Assembly: GCF_017310015.1 (NCBI RefSeq)
Contig: NZ_CP022297.1
Span: forward strand, 2,480,001-2,544,000
Direction: 5' to 3'
From: Marinobacterium iners
GTDB lineage: Bacteria; Pseudomonadota; Gammaproteobacteria; Pseudomonadales; Balneatricaceae
Length of the DNA stretch: 64,000 nucleotides
In this document: positions 26,641 through 34,846 of the stretch, one piece after another
Layout: every line of letters begins with the position of its first letter
Position numbering within the stretch: the first letter of the stretch is position 1
The notes under the pieces: generated by a model
Seen by the model: the letters and a program-made list of their open reading frames with translations, nothing else
Database searches by the model: none
Told to the model about the DNA's origin: nothing
Translations under genes and position numbers: made by a program

Positions 26641-27225
26641 ATGACTTCAGTTGCCGATAATCATACCGCAAGGGCGTTGGACGCATTCATGCAGCGCCTG
26701 ACTGATCTGCACCAGCCCGATAGCTGGCCACTCACTCCATACGACCCCGACTGGCCCAGCCCCTGTTACCAGCAGGAAGCCGCCACTGGCGTACGGGTAC
26801 TATGGCGCCCTGTGCTCAATACTGACGGAACAGACCTGTTTGAGGGACTGAGCAACGCGCTTGAACAACCGATACACCCCTCCGTTATCACTTTCTACAG
26901 CCGCTACTGGTCAGATCATATTCCGACCCAGCTGCCCGACGGACGAGAAGTCAGCCTGCTCCAGATCTGGAACCGGGAGGATTTCGAGCGGCTGCGCGGC
27001 AACCTGATCGGCCATGCCCTGAGCAAACAGAAGCAGAAGCGCCCTCTCACCCTGTTTTTTGCCACACTGGAGCCGGACACCGATCGTTTTTTCAGCGTCG
27101 ACAACACGGATGGCAGCATCTGGCTGGAACGAGCCGGCAAGGCACCGCTGGAGCGAATCTCCGACCGTCTGGCCGACTTCCTCGATCAGCTGACGCCTTT
27201 GAAACTGCCCGACGTGGAGAGCTGA
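26641..27225 (+). CDS. syd: SecY-interacting protein Syd
   Basis: This is a 194-residue cytosolic protein matching Syd, which binds SecY and is thought to monitor translocon quality. Family marks are WPLTPYDPDWPSPCYQQE near residue 29, VITFYSRYWSDHI near 82, LLQIWNREDFERLRGNLIGH near 104 and TLFFATLEPDTDRFFSVDN near 134. They align in order with the E. coli protein. Its stop directly abuts the stop of the convergent glycosylase gene. Confidence 0.92.
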   Translation: MTSVADNHTARALDAFMQRLTDLHQPDSWPLTPYDPDWPSPCYQQEAATGVRVLWRPVLNTDGTDLFEGLSNALEQPIHPSVITFYSRYWSDHIPTQLPDGREVSLLQIWNREDFERLRGNLIGHALSKQKQKRPLTLFFATLEPDTDRFFSVDNTDGSIWLERAGKAPLERISDRLADFLDQLTPLKLPDVES

Positions 27226-27894
27226 TCAGCCTATGCTGTGTGCCAGCAAGCGACTAATCTGGCACAGAGGACGACCTGACTGCTCTCGCAACTGATTGAA
27301 AGCCTCCTGCACATGTTCCAAGTCACGTTGAGCGGTAGGCTTTTTGTCCACCACGCCCTGCGCCTTCAACGCCACGATTACATCATCGGTTAAAATGAAC
27401 GTATCCTTGCCCAGCATGCGCAGAAAGTAAGCGCCTGAATTGCCGCCCAGCTGTTTGCCGCGCTTTTTGAACAGTTGCCACAGGCCAATGATGTTGTCTT
27501 CCGGCCACTGAGCGATCATCCCAGCGACACTGCCATACTCACGCGCCAGGTCGGTGATCAGCACTGCATTGGCGCGGGTCGCCTTGATCTTGCCAAAATG
27601 ACGAATCAGCTGAGGGTTGTGCATCAACTGCTCCAGCGCCTCGTCACTCATTTCCTCTACCGCTTCCGGGTTAAAGCCGAAAAAGGCCTGCTCGAATGCC
27701 GGCCATTTGGCATCAACCAGCGAGTGCTTCAGGCCGGCGCGAAAGATGCGCCGGGTCATTACGGAAAACACCCTATCATCATTCAGCGCAGCCAGAGTCA
27801 TTGAGTCCAAAGGCAACGGTCCAAGTATTTCATCAAGTCTTCGTTCCGGATGTAAATTAAGTGCCTGCTCACACAGTTCCGACCAGTTCTTCAT
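27226..27894 (-). CDS. DNA-3-methyladenine glycosylase I (Tag)-like protein
   Basis: This is a 222-residue protein resembling the adenine glycosylase (Tag) family in overall plan: an early WSELCEQAL, FSVMTRRIFRAGLKH near residue 44, WPAFEQAFFGFNPEAVEEMSDE near 64 and the helix-hairpin region LIRHFGKIKATRANA near 96. The zinc-binding Cys/His set of classical Tag is not obvious, so enzymatic activity is less certain. I start it at the ATG at 27894, nine bases from AGGAG; an ATG three codons upstream overlaps that site. Confidence 0.7.
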   Translation of the reverse strand: MKNWSELCEQALNLHPERRLDEILGPLPLDSMTLAALNDDRVFSVMTRRIFRAGLKHSLVDAKWPAFEQAFFGFNPEAVEEMSDEALEQLMHNPQLIRHFGKIKATRANAVLITDLAREYGSVAGMIAQWPEDNIIGLWQLFKKRGKQLGGNSGAYFLRMLGKDTFILTDDVIVALKAQGVVDKKPTAQRDLEHVQEAFNQLREQSGRPLCQISRLLAHSIG

Positions 27895-28084
27895 GGACAC
27901 CATCTCCTGTTCAAATCAGGTCTGAAAACAGATCAGTTTGTTGCTCAAGCGGGACCAGGGCGCCATTGTCACGACCAGTACCGAGCGCGTATGATTGGTC
28001 ACTTTAAATTTGCTGTCCAGTCAGTGCCACGCTCGGCCAGATGCATACGCCCGCCCGTCGCGCCTGGAGCTCAGGAACGAGAAG

Positions 28085-29299
28085 ATGTCCGTCATTCGCA
28101 AATCGAATAAGCTGATCAACGTCTGCTACGATATTCGCGGCCCCGTCCTGCAGGAGGCCAAGCGCCTCGAAGAGGAAGGTCACCGCATCCTCAAGCTTAA
28201 TATCGGCAACCCGGCCCCCTGGGGGTTCGAAGCACCGGAAGAGATCGTGCAGGATGTAATCCTCAACCTGCCCGCCTCGCAGGGCTATTGCGACTCCAAG
28301 GGCCTGTTTTCAGCGCGCAAGGCGGTGATGCAGGAGTGTCAGCGCAAAAATATCCGCAATGTGGGCATTGATGACATCTACATCGGCAATGGCGTATCCG
28401 AGCTGATCGTCATGTCGATGCAGGGACTGTTGAACGATAACGACGAGATGCTGATTCCGGCTCCGGACTACCCGCTCTGGACAGCGGCGGTGAGCCTGGC
28501 CGGTGGCAACCCGGTACATTACATCTGTGACGAGCAGCAGGACTGGTACCCGGACATCGACGACATTCGCAGCAAGATCACCCCCAACACCCGTGGCATT
28601 GTCGTCATCAACCCGAACAATCCCACCGGAGCACTCTACCCGGAATCGCTGCTACTGGAGATTCTGGAGCTGGCCCGCGAACACAAGCTGATTGTGTTTG
28701 CCGACGAGATCTACGACAAGATCCTCTACGATGGCGAGCAACACACCTCACTGGCTTCACTGGCTGATGACGTGCTGTGCATCACCTTCAACGGCCTCTC
28801 CAAAACCTATCGTGCGGCCGGCTTCCGGTCCGGCTGGATGATCATCAGCGGCCCGAAACACCGCGCCCGCGATCTGATCGAAGGCTTTGAGATGCTGTCC
28901 AACATGCGCCTGTGTGCAAACGTGCCTTCGCAGCATGCCATCCAGACGGCACTGGGCGGTTATCAAAGCATCAATGAACTGATCGTGCCTGGCGGGCGCC
29001 TCTACGAGCAACGCACCCTGGCCTGGGAGATGCTGAACGACATACCCGGCGTATCCTGTGTCAAACCGAAAGGCGCCATGTACCTGTTCCCGAAACTGGA
29101 CCCTGCACGCTACCCGATTCGCAACGACGAGAAGTTTGCGCTTGATTTGCTGCAGCAGCAGAAGGTGCTGATCGTACAGGGCAGCGGCTTTAATTACCCT
29201 GACACTCAACACTTCAGGCTTGTATTCCTGCCCTCCAAGGACCTGCTCACCGACGCCATCGAACGCATCGGCAGCTTCCTGCGTACCTACGAGCAGTGA
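28085..29299 (+). CDS. alaA: Glutamate-pyruvate aminotransferase AlaA
   Basis: This is a 404-residue class I/II PLP aminotransferase making alanine from pyruvate and glutamate. It begins MSVIRKSNKLINVCYDIRGP, almost identical in pattern to E. coli AlaA. It contains LKLNIGNPAPWGFEAP, NPNNPTGALYP near residue 180, and the PLP lysine at about residue 240 in NGLSKTYRAAGFR. I chose the ATG at 28085 on homology grounds; a longer in-frame extension to 27995 is unlike the family. A 10-bp stem hairpin follows the stop. Confidence 0.95.
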   Translation: MSVIRKSNKLINVCYDIRGPVLQEAKRLEEEGHRILKLNIGNPAPWGFEAPEEIVQDVILNLPASQGYCDSKGLFSARKAVMQECQRKNIRNVGIDDIYIGNGVSELIVMSMQGLLNDNDEMLIPAPDYPLWTAAVSLAGGNPVHYICDEQQDWYPDIDDIRSKITPNTRGIVVINPNNPTGALYPESLLLEILELAREHKLIVFADEIYDKILYDGEQHTSLASLADDVLCITFNGLSKTYRAAGFRSGWMIISGPKHRARDLIEGFEMLSNMRLCANVPSQHAIQTALGGYQSINELIVPGGRLYEQRTLAWEMLNDIPGVSCVKPKGAMYLFPKLDPARYPIRNDEKFALDLLQQQKVLIVQGSGFNYPDTQHFRLVFLPSKDLLTDAIERIGSFLRTYEQ

Positions 29300-29309
29300 T
29301 GCACCTCCG

Positions 29310-29333
29310 CTGACAACCCGCTCGGGTTGTCAG
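29310..29333 (+). terminator. Hairpin after alaA
   Basis: Perfect 10-bp arms ctgacaaccc (29310-29319) and gggttgtcag (29324-29333) around gctc, ten bases after the alaA stop. The U-tract is poor (caaaatg). Confidence 0.6.
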
Positions 29334-29392
29334 CAAAATGTCACCTGAATGACATATACTCAAGACAGACCCACCCATGACAGAGAGTCATC

Positions 29393-29761
29393 ATGTTTAT
29401 CAAGATCAAGAAAAACTGCGGTATTCAGATGGAACACAACGGTCTTGAGAAAGGCCGTCTGGTTCCGGTTACCTCAAACTTTCTGCTCAACCTGAGTCAG
29501 GTTGCGGAAGCATCCTTCTACACCATCAAGGATCGCAAGGTACGTCAGGATCTGGAAGGCCACGACATTGAGCTGCCATTGCAGACACGGGTCATCCATC
29601 TGCAAATGACCTATCTATACGCGACCTACAAGGAAACCATCAACGGCAACAAGGGCCGCCTGGTGGAGCGACAGTACTACAAGCTTTACTTCTCGCCCGA
29701 GAACGTGGATACCTATGAAGAGCTTCGCGGCGTGATCGACCAGCAGGTCGCCAACCCCTGA
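29393..29761 (+). CDS. Conserved-looking hypothetical protein, 122 aa
   Basis: This is a 122-residue soluble protein without signal peptide or membrane helix. It is rich in charged and aromatic residues (FYTIKDRKVRQDLEG near residue 43, TYLYATYKETINGNKG near 73, RQYYKLYFSPENVDTYEEL near 92). I recognise no domain. It starts with ATG after AGAGAG, in its own short transcription unit between alaA and the convergent exonuclease gene. Codon use looks native. Confidence 0.75.
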   Translation: MFIKIKKNCGIQMEHNGLEKGRLVPVTSNFLLNLSQVAEASFYTIKDRKVRQDLEGHDIELPLQTRVIHLQMTYLYATYKETINGNKGRLVERQYYKLYFSPENVDTYEELRGVIDQQVANP

Positions 29762-29764
29762 GCG

Positions 29765-30241
29765 CTAGGGGGACTCATACAGCACCGTGCGAATGGCGCT
29801 GATCAGATCCTCCACATCACGCATCGCCCGATGCCTGCGAAACTGGGTACGGGCGATGAACTGATACTGGATGCGCTGCTCGCCACTGAGCACGGCATCA
29901 AGCCCTACCAGCCGAAACGAAGGCTGCATGCCAACGGCTTGATATAACCGACGTAACCAGAAACCATCATAATCAAACGCATCACTGATCACTTCCTCAC
30001 CCTTAAGTGCCTTATTCAGGCGCCGACAGGCTTCGTCCGCATCGATGCCGTCCTGCTGAAGCAACTCAGGCTCAATTCCATGCAGCTCTTCGGCAAACTC
30101 ATCCCAATAGATCCAGCCGGGTACAGATTCCGGGTTAATCAGAAAGCTGTCATTGCGACCTGTTTCGGCACAGGCCCATGCAATCTCGATCGGATAGGAG
30201 TCCGAGGCAAGACCACTGGCTTCAAGGTCGATACAGATCAC
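29765..30241 (-). CDS. DnaQ-like 3'-5' exonuclease domain protein
   Basis: This is a 158-residue DEDDh-type exonuclease fold. The first acidic motif is DLEASGL at residues 5-11, HGIEPELLQQDGI near 54 is the second region, and HRAMRDVEDLISAI near 137 carries the closing His and Asp. It starts at a GTG with GGGAG six bases upstream. Similar stand-alone proteins are annotated as exonucleases of unknown substrate, related to RNase T/oligoribonuclease. It is divergent from htpX. Confidence 0.8.
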   Translation of the reverse strand: MICIDLEASGLASDSYPIEIAWACAETGRNDSFLINPESVPGWIYWDEFAEELHGIEPELLQQDGIDADEACRRLNKALKGEEVISDAFDYDGFWLRRLYQAVGMQPSFRLVGLDAVLSGEQRIQYQFIARTQFRRHRAMRDVEDLISAIRTVLYESP

Positions 30242-30351
30242 GCACTGCTCCCAACTGCTTAACTTCCAAACGGGAGCTCATGATACCAATTTATGTGGCG
30301 ATTCGGGGGACAAAGCGGAAGCAAAATTTTCTTGTCCAGCTCAGCACACTG

Positions 30352-30381
30352 ATTGAAACTAACGCACAACACCCCCATCTA
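30352..30381 (+). promoter_or_regulatory. Sigma-32-like heat-shock promoter of htpX
   Basis: ATTGAAA (30352-30358) and CCCCATCTA (30373-30381) are separated by 14 bp. This closely matches the sigma-32 consensus CTTGAAA / CCCCATNTA. It lies 35 bp before the htpX start, a known heat-shock gene. Confidence 0.7.
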
Positions 30382-30416
30382 ATGGGCTAACCCAACTTCA
30401 GGAACATTTAACCACC

Positions 30417-31307
30417 ATGATGAGAATTGCACTCTTTCTGGCCACAAACCTGGCTGTCATTCTGGTTGCCAGCGTCACGCTGAACCTGCTCGGGGTTGAA
30501 CACTACCTCAGTGGAACAGGCCTTAACCTGACTTCACTGCTGATCTTTTGTGCCGTGTTCGGCTTTGCCGGCTCCATCATCTCACTGCTGCTGTCAAAAA
30601 TGATGGCCAAGATGTCCACCCGCACCCAGCTGATCGAGCAACCCCGCACCGAACAGGAACGCTGGCTGCTGGATACCGTTGCAGAGCTGTCACAGAAAGC
30701 GGGCATCAAAATGCCGGATGTCGGTATCTTCCCGGCACAGCAGGCCAACGCCTTTGCGACCGGCTGGAACAAAAATGATGCACTGGTTGCGGTGAGTGCA
30801 GGTCTGATGCAGCGCTTTCGCCCGGAAGAGATCCGCGCCGTGCTGGCTCACGAAATCGGTCATGTTGCGAATGGTGACATGGTGACACTGGCTCTGATTC
30901 AAGGCGTCGTGAATACCTTCGTCATGTTTTTTGCTCGTATTGCCGGTTATGCAGTGGACTCTTTCCTGCGCCGCGGCGAGCAGAGTGGCGGAGTTGGAAT
31001 CGGCTTCTACATCACCACATTCGTGTTCGAAATCATATTCGGCATTATTGCTTCCACCATCGTGGCCTGGTTCTCTCGCCGCCGCGAATACCGTGCCGAT
31101 GAAGCCGGCGCACAGCTGGCCAGCCCCCATGCCATGATCGGTGCACTGCAGCGTCTGAAGGCCGAGTACGGCATGCCTGATCAGCTGGAGGGTCAGCTGA
31201 CCGCCTTTGGCATCAGCAGCCACATGAAGCAGGGATTCATGGCCCTGTTCGCCAGCCACCCGCCGCTGGATGATCGTATTGCTCACCTGAAGCAGATCGG
31301 CCGCTAG
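30417..31307 (+). CDS. htpX: Membrane zinc protease HtpX
   Basis: This is a 296-residue M48-family inner-membrane metalloprotease that degrades misfolded membrane proteins. Two N-terminal helices (about residues 3-25 and 37-60) are followed by the zinc motif HEIGH at 145-149, two more hydrophobic segments and the third-ligand region RRREYRADEAGAQL near 222. It is preceded by a sigma-32-like promoter and followed by a bidirectional terminator. Confidence 0.96.
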   Translation: MMRIALFLATNLAVILVASVTLNLLGVEHYLSGTGLNLTSLLIFCAVFGFAGSIISLLLSKMMAKMSTRTQLIEQPRTEQERWLLDTVAELSQKAGIKMPDVGIFPAQQANAFATGWNKNDALVAVSAGLMQRFRPEEIRAVLAHEIGHVANGDMVTLALIQGVVNTFVMFFARIAGYAVDSFLRRGEQSGGVGIGFYITTFVFEIIFGIIASTIVAWFSRRREYRADEAGAQLASPHAMIGALQRLKAEYGMPDQLEGQLTAFGISSHMKQGFMALFASHPPLDDRIAHLKQIGR

Positions 31308-31318
31308 ACACATAACCG

Positions 31319-31344
31319 AAAAGGCGCCTCGACAGGCGCCTTTT
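31319..31344 (+). terminator. Bidirectional rho-independent terminator
   Basis: Perfect 11-bp arms aaaaggcgcct (31319-31329) and aggcgcctttt (31334-31344) around cgac. It serves htpX on the plus strand and the NAD-kinase-like gene on the minus strand. Confidence 0.9.
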
Positions 31345-31371
31345 CAGCTTCAGGGAAGGTTGTTCGTATAA

Positions 31372-32493
31372 CTACTGATTTACCGGTTTCGCAACAGGGT
31401 AAAGTACAGCATCGCGATAGCCTGTATGCACCTGAATCAGCCCTGCCAGCGAGGCATCCAACTCAGGATCACCACTGTCAACGATCAGCGGCCGCCCATC
31501 AAGTGCATTCAGCTTGGTTTTGGTCGCCACCACATAGAGACCGCCTCGACCAACACGCCTGAGCAATTCAGGGCTAAGTTGCTGATTGCCACGGCCGATG
31601 ATGTGCCCCTGCCCTCCTATCAGAGTGATGACGATCTGCACTGGTTGATCTGCCGTTAAGCGCTCCAGCTCGTGGGCAGTACAGTCAGACGCAATCAATT
31701 CGCCGTTGCGCACAAGGTCGACACCCAGCAGGGTATTCTCAATCCCCAGCGCATCCATGATGGCCGCCACAGTGGTACCGGAACCGATCAGATAGTTCAC
31801 GTCCGCCTCCATCTGCTCGATAAAGCCGGCGGCAATATCATCAAGCACCAGCTGCTCATCTTCCTGACCACCGCCGTTTTTAACATGCTGCAGATAGCGA
31901 TGCTCGACCGGAACGTTCATTTCGCCAAAAAAGCGAGCCTGCACTCGCCCGGCACGAAAGGCATCTTCATCAAGATCACGCACCTCCTGCCCACCCAGGC
32001 TGACTAGCTCACCACGCACCAGCATGGCCAGCAACTCACCTGCGGCGGCAGGTGTAATCGCGTAGACACCGGAGTGAATCTTGACTCCCGCCGGAACACC
32101 CAGTACCGGAATCGTATCGTCCACCGCTTCGCAGACATTACGCGCAGTCCCATCACCTCCTGCAAACAGGATAAGATCAGCACCTGACCCTTTCAGGGCT
32201 CGCGCCGCAGCCAAGGTATCATCAGCGGTGCTGGGATCGGTCTGTGGCTTACCGATAACCCGGGTGACAAAGCCCAGCTCACGCGCAAGATCAGCCCCCA
32301 TATCACCGTCCCAGGTCAGTATTTCAATCTCCATGCCCTGGACAGCCATCAGCGCGACACGCGTACGCTCAATGGCACGCGGGACCGCTCCCAGCTCAAG
32401 CGCACGTGCAGCAACATCATCACTCCCCTTGAGCGCCACACTGCCACCCAAACCGGCCAGCGGGTTAATGATCAATCCCAGCCTGAAGCTCAT
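31372..32493 (-). CDS. ATP-NAD kinase family protein (NadK paralogue)
   Basis: This is a 373-residue member of the COG3199-type NAD-kinase-related family. The nucleotide motif FAGGDGTARNV is near residue 109, with LIINPLAGLGGSVALKGSD at the N-terminus, GVPAGVKIHSGVYA near 131 and GSGTTVAAIMDALGI near 237. It is distinct from the canonical nadK at 23641. These proteins may use polyphosphate or ATP; the substrate is unproven. It overlaps the PilZ gene by 4 bp. Confidence 0.85.
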   Translation of the reverse strand: MSFRLGLIINPLAGLGGSVALKGSDDVAARALELGAVPRAIERTRVALMAVQGMEIEILTWDGDMGADLARELGFVTRVIGKPQTDPSTADDTLAAARALKGSGADLILFAGGDGTARNVCEAVDDTIPVLGVPAGVKIHSGVYAITPAAAGELLAMLVRGELVSLGGQEVRDLDEDAFRAGRVQARFFGEMNVPVEHRYLQHVKNGGGQEDEQLVLDDIAAGFIEQMEADVNYLIGSGTTVAAIMDALGIENTLLGVDLVRNGELIASDCTAHELERLTADQPVQIVITLIGGQGHIIGRGNQQLSPELLRRVGRGGLYVVATKTKLNALDGRPLIVDSGDPELDASLAGLIQVHTGYRDAVLYPVAKPVNQ

Positions 32494-33206
32494 CTTTCCA
32501 TCTCCTCCAGGTAGCCGGTATCCAGTAACTGCTGCTGGTAAATAAAGCCCGCCAGAATCAGACGTGTCTCCTCCTCAAGGTCGATGAACTCAATACCATG
32601 ACTGAAGGCATTGAGCAGTCCAGCGGCAGACTGATACTGGTTGCAGATACGCGCCGGCAGTAACAGCATATGATCCATACCGGCCACACTGACTCGTGCG
32701 GTAACATAGAGCGAGTCACCGGGCTGACCGAGAATACGGGCAGCATCAATACGTGCACCTGACAGACTTAGGTCACGGCAGTAGGCCGTAATGGCCGGGC
32801 TTGAGCCGGGCAGCGCAAACTCATCCGCTTCAATCCTGACAGTCAGATTCATTGCTACACGGGTGTGCTGGCGCACCTTTTTCAATTCGACCTGCTGCGG
32901 GTAGGCCAGATGCCAGTAGTGAAACGGTTGCGACTGGATATGCAACAGGCGGGTTTCGAAGGTACACAGATAATTGCCACTCATCAGCCGAGCGGTAAAA
33001 CGGGTTCCTGCATGTACCAGCCCCGAGCCGGACGGCTTCGGACCCGTCACCAACAGGCTTTGATTTTCCTTCAGGCCAATCAGCTGAACCGTAAAACGCT
33101 GACGCGGTGAGCGCACTTCCAAGCGTACCTTTTCACCGATCACCGGATTCAGTTCAGCCAGCGTTTTCAGTGTTTTGCCTGGCAAGAAGGCGGACATATC
33201 GGTCAT
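32490..33206 (-). CDS. PilZ-domain protein, YcgR-like
   Basis: This is a 238-residue protein with an N-terminal YcgR-like domain (about residues 20-105) and a C-terminal PilZ domain for cyclic-di-GMP. The binding signature RQHTR sits at residues 112-116 and DLSLSGAR near 147. YcgR-type proteins act as a cyclic-di-GMP-dependent flagellar brake. It overlaps pdxB by 4 bp and the NAD-kinase-like gene by 4 bp, an odd co-operon for such a protein. Confidence 0.9.
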   Translation of the reverse strand: MTDMSAFLPGKTLKTLAELNPVIGEKVRLEVRSPRQRFTVQLIGLKENQSLLVTGPKPSGSGLVHAGTRFTARLMSGNYLCTFETRLLHIQSQPFHYWHLAYPQQVELKKVRQHTRVAMNLTVRIEADEFALPGSSPAITAYCRDLSLSGARIDAARILGQPGDSLYVTARVSVAGMDHMLLLPARICNQYQSAAGLLNAFSHGIEFIDLEEETRLILAGFIYQQQLLDTGYLEEMER

Positions 33207-34381
33207 GCGTTACCTGTCGTCTGTTGCAGTTGTCCCAAGCGGTTATCGATGGTGAAACCCAATGCGTCCAGCTGACGCTCAAGCACCCCACTGGCAGAAA
33301 CGCGCAGGGTAGCGAATTCTCTGCGTTCGGGATACATGCGCCGCAGCTGATCGAATGCTTTCCCTTGCTGTTCAGGTGACAGGGACAACGTAGCGCGCAG
33401 GGCTCGATCATCCCGGAAGGGATCATACACCAGCCGCACCGGTGTCAGCAGGTCGGCATCCAGTGACAGCGCCAGGGATTCCACCTCGGCGGCGGGCAAT
33501 ATCTTCTCCAGCTTAATAGTCGCAGGCCGACCAAGATACTCACACAGCGCACGATAGAGCATCCAGCTGCCCCGTATCTTTCCATCCAGCGCATAGCCGG
33601 CAATATGCGGCGTCGCTACGGCACATAGTGCCGCCAGCTGCGGATCAACTTCAGGTTCATGTTCCCACACATCCAATACAAGCGTCACGTCAGGACGCTG
33701 CCGCTTGAACGCCAGCAACGCTCGGTTATCGATCACCGACCCACGGCCGGTATTGAGCAGAATCGCATCCGGTTTCAGCAACGCCAGTGTTTCAGCGTTA
33801 AACAGATGCCAGCTTGGCCAGGGCCCTGACCTGACCAGTGGTGTATGCAGAGAGACGATATCAGCCTGTTGCAACAACGTGGCAAGATCAACAAACCCCG
33901 CTTCCCCTTCCTGACCAACCCTCGGCGGGTCACACAACAGCACTTCGATACCCATGGTTTGTAGCCGCTGCTGCAGCCGGCCACCCACATTACCGACCCC
34001 TACAATGCCGACCACCTTGTCAAACAGATCGAATCCCCGCTCACCGGCCAGATGCAACAGACTGCTGAGCACATATTCCACCACCGAGTCGGCGTTGGAG
34101 CCCGGCGCACTGCTGAAGCCAATACCCTGCCGCTCAAGCCAGGGCAGATCAACATGATCCGTGCCGATGGTGGCCGTGCCCACAAAGCGCACTGGCGTAT
34201 CGGCGAGGAGCGCCTCATTCACCTGCGTCACCGAACGCACCAACAGTATATCCGCAGCCACCAGGTCATCACGACACAGCTCCCGGCCGGGGCGGCGTAC
34301 AAGACGGCCCAGGCCGCCAAACAGGGAATCGAGCGCAGGCATGTTCTCATCGGCCACAATTGTCAGTTCAGCTGTCTTCAA
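33203..34381 (-). CDS. pdxB: Erythronate-4-phosphate dehydrogenase
   Basis: This is a 392-residue D-2-hydroxyacid dehydrogenase of the pyridoxal-phosphate pathway. It opens IVADENMPALDSLFGGLG, then FVGTATIGTDHVDL near residue 75, the Rossmann VGIVGVGNVGGRL near 125, and DVWEHEPEVDP plus TPHIAGYALDGKIRG near 240-265. The C-terminal extra domain (DUF3410) is present to residue 392. It is the first gene of a pdxB-PilZ-NAD kinase-like operon. Confidence 0.96.
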   Translation of the reverse strand: MKTAELTIVADENMPALDSLFGGLGRLVRRPGRELCRDDLVAADILLVRSVTQVNEALLADTPVRFVGTATIGTDHVDLPWLERQGIGFSSAPGSNADSVVEYVLSSLLHLAGERGFDLFDKVVGIVGVGNVGGRLQQRLQTMGIEVLLCDPPRVGQEGEAGFVDLATLLQQADIVSLHTPLVRSGPWPSWHLFNAETLALLKPDAILLNTGRGSVIDNRALLAFKRQRPDVTLVLDVWEHEPEVDPQLAALCAVATPHIAGYALDGKIRGSWMLYRALCEYLGRPATIKLEKILPAAEVESLALSLDADLLTPVRLVYDPFRDDRALRATLSLSPEQQGKAFDQLRRMYPERREFATLRVSASGVLERQLDALGFTIDNRLGQLQQTTGNA

Positions 34382-34474
34382 GTTCCTATCCTTATCAGGC
34401 CGGGGGCTTTACAAATGCCGGTGAATCAGGCTCAATCACGCGCCCCATTATAAGACTATCCCCCCTTCGGGTCA

Positions 34475-34738
34475 TTGAACGGTAACGCTTCCTTGGTTGT
34501 GCGCTGGCAGAAAAATCATGATTTTCTTGTTGTCCGGATCTACCGCGATCTGGCTGGCGACTGGGTCGTGACCCAATGCGAGGGCAACCGGTTGACGCCG
34601 GAGTGCTATCACCAGACCCTGACCCCTTCCTATCAGGCAGCACTGCAGTTACTGCGCCAGATCAGCCGTGAACAACGCCAGCGAGGCTATCGCCGTACAG
34701 CCGCCCATGAAGAACAACTGGGCTTTGATTTCAGTTGA
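34475..34738 (+). CDS. Small hypothetical protein, 87 aa
   Basis: A possible 87-residue basic protein that starts at TTG (34475) or at an internal GTG (34499); neither has a good ribosome site. It contains WQKNHDFLVVRIYRDLAGDW, a Gln/Arg-rich C-terminus and ends QLGFDFS. It resembles small WGR-like proteins only loosely. Divergent from pdxB, it is 108 bp before trpB. The frame is clean and codon use is reasonable, but the start is uncertain. Confidence 0.6.
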   Translation: MNGNASLVVRWQKNHDFLVVRIYRDLAGDWVVTQCEGNRLTPECYHQTLTPSYQAALQLLRQISREQRQRGYRRTAAHEEQLGFDFS

Positions 34739-34846
34739 GTTTTTATCACTTCAGCCTTGGCACCCTCACGCCTGCGTTTTATAGTCTCTGACCGCACCAA
34801 TATGACTGATTGATGGCAGCCAGATGCCTCAGCGCATGGAGAGAGT

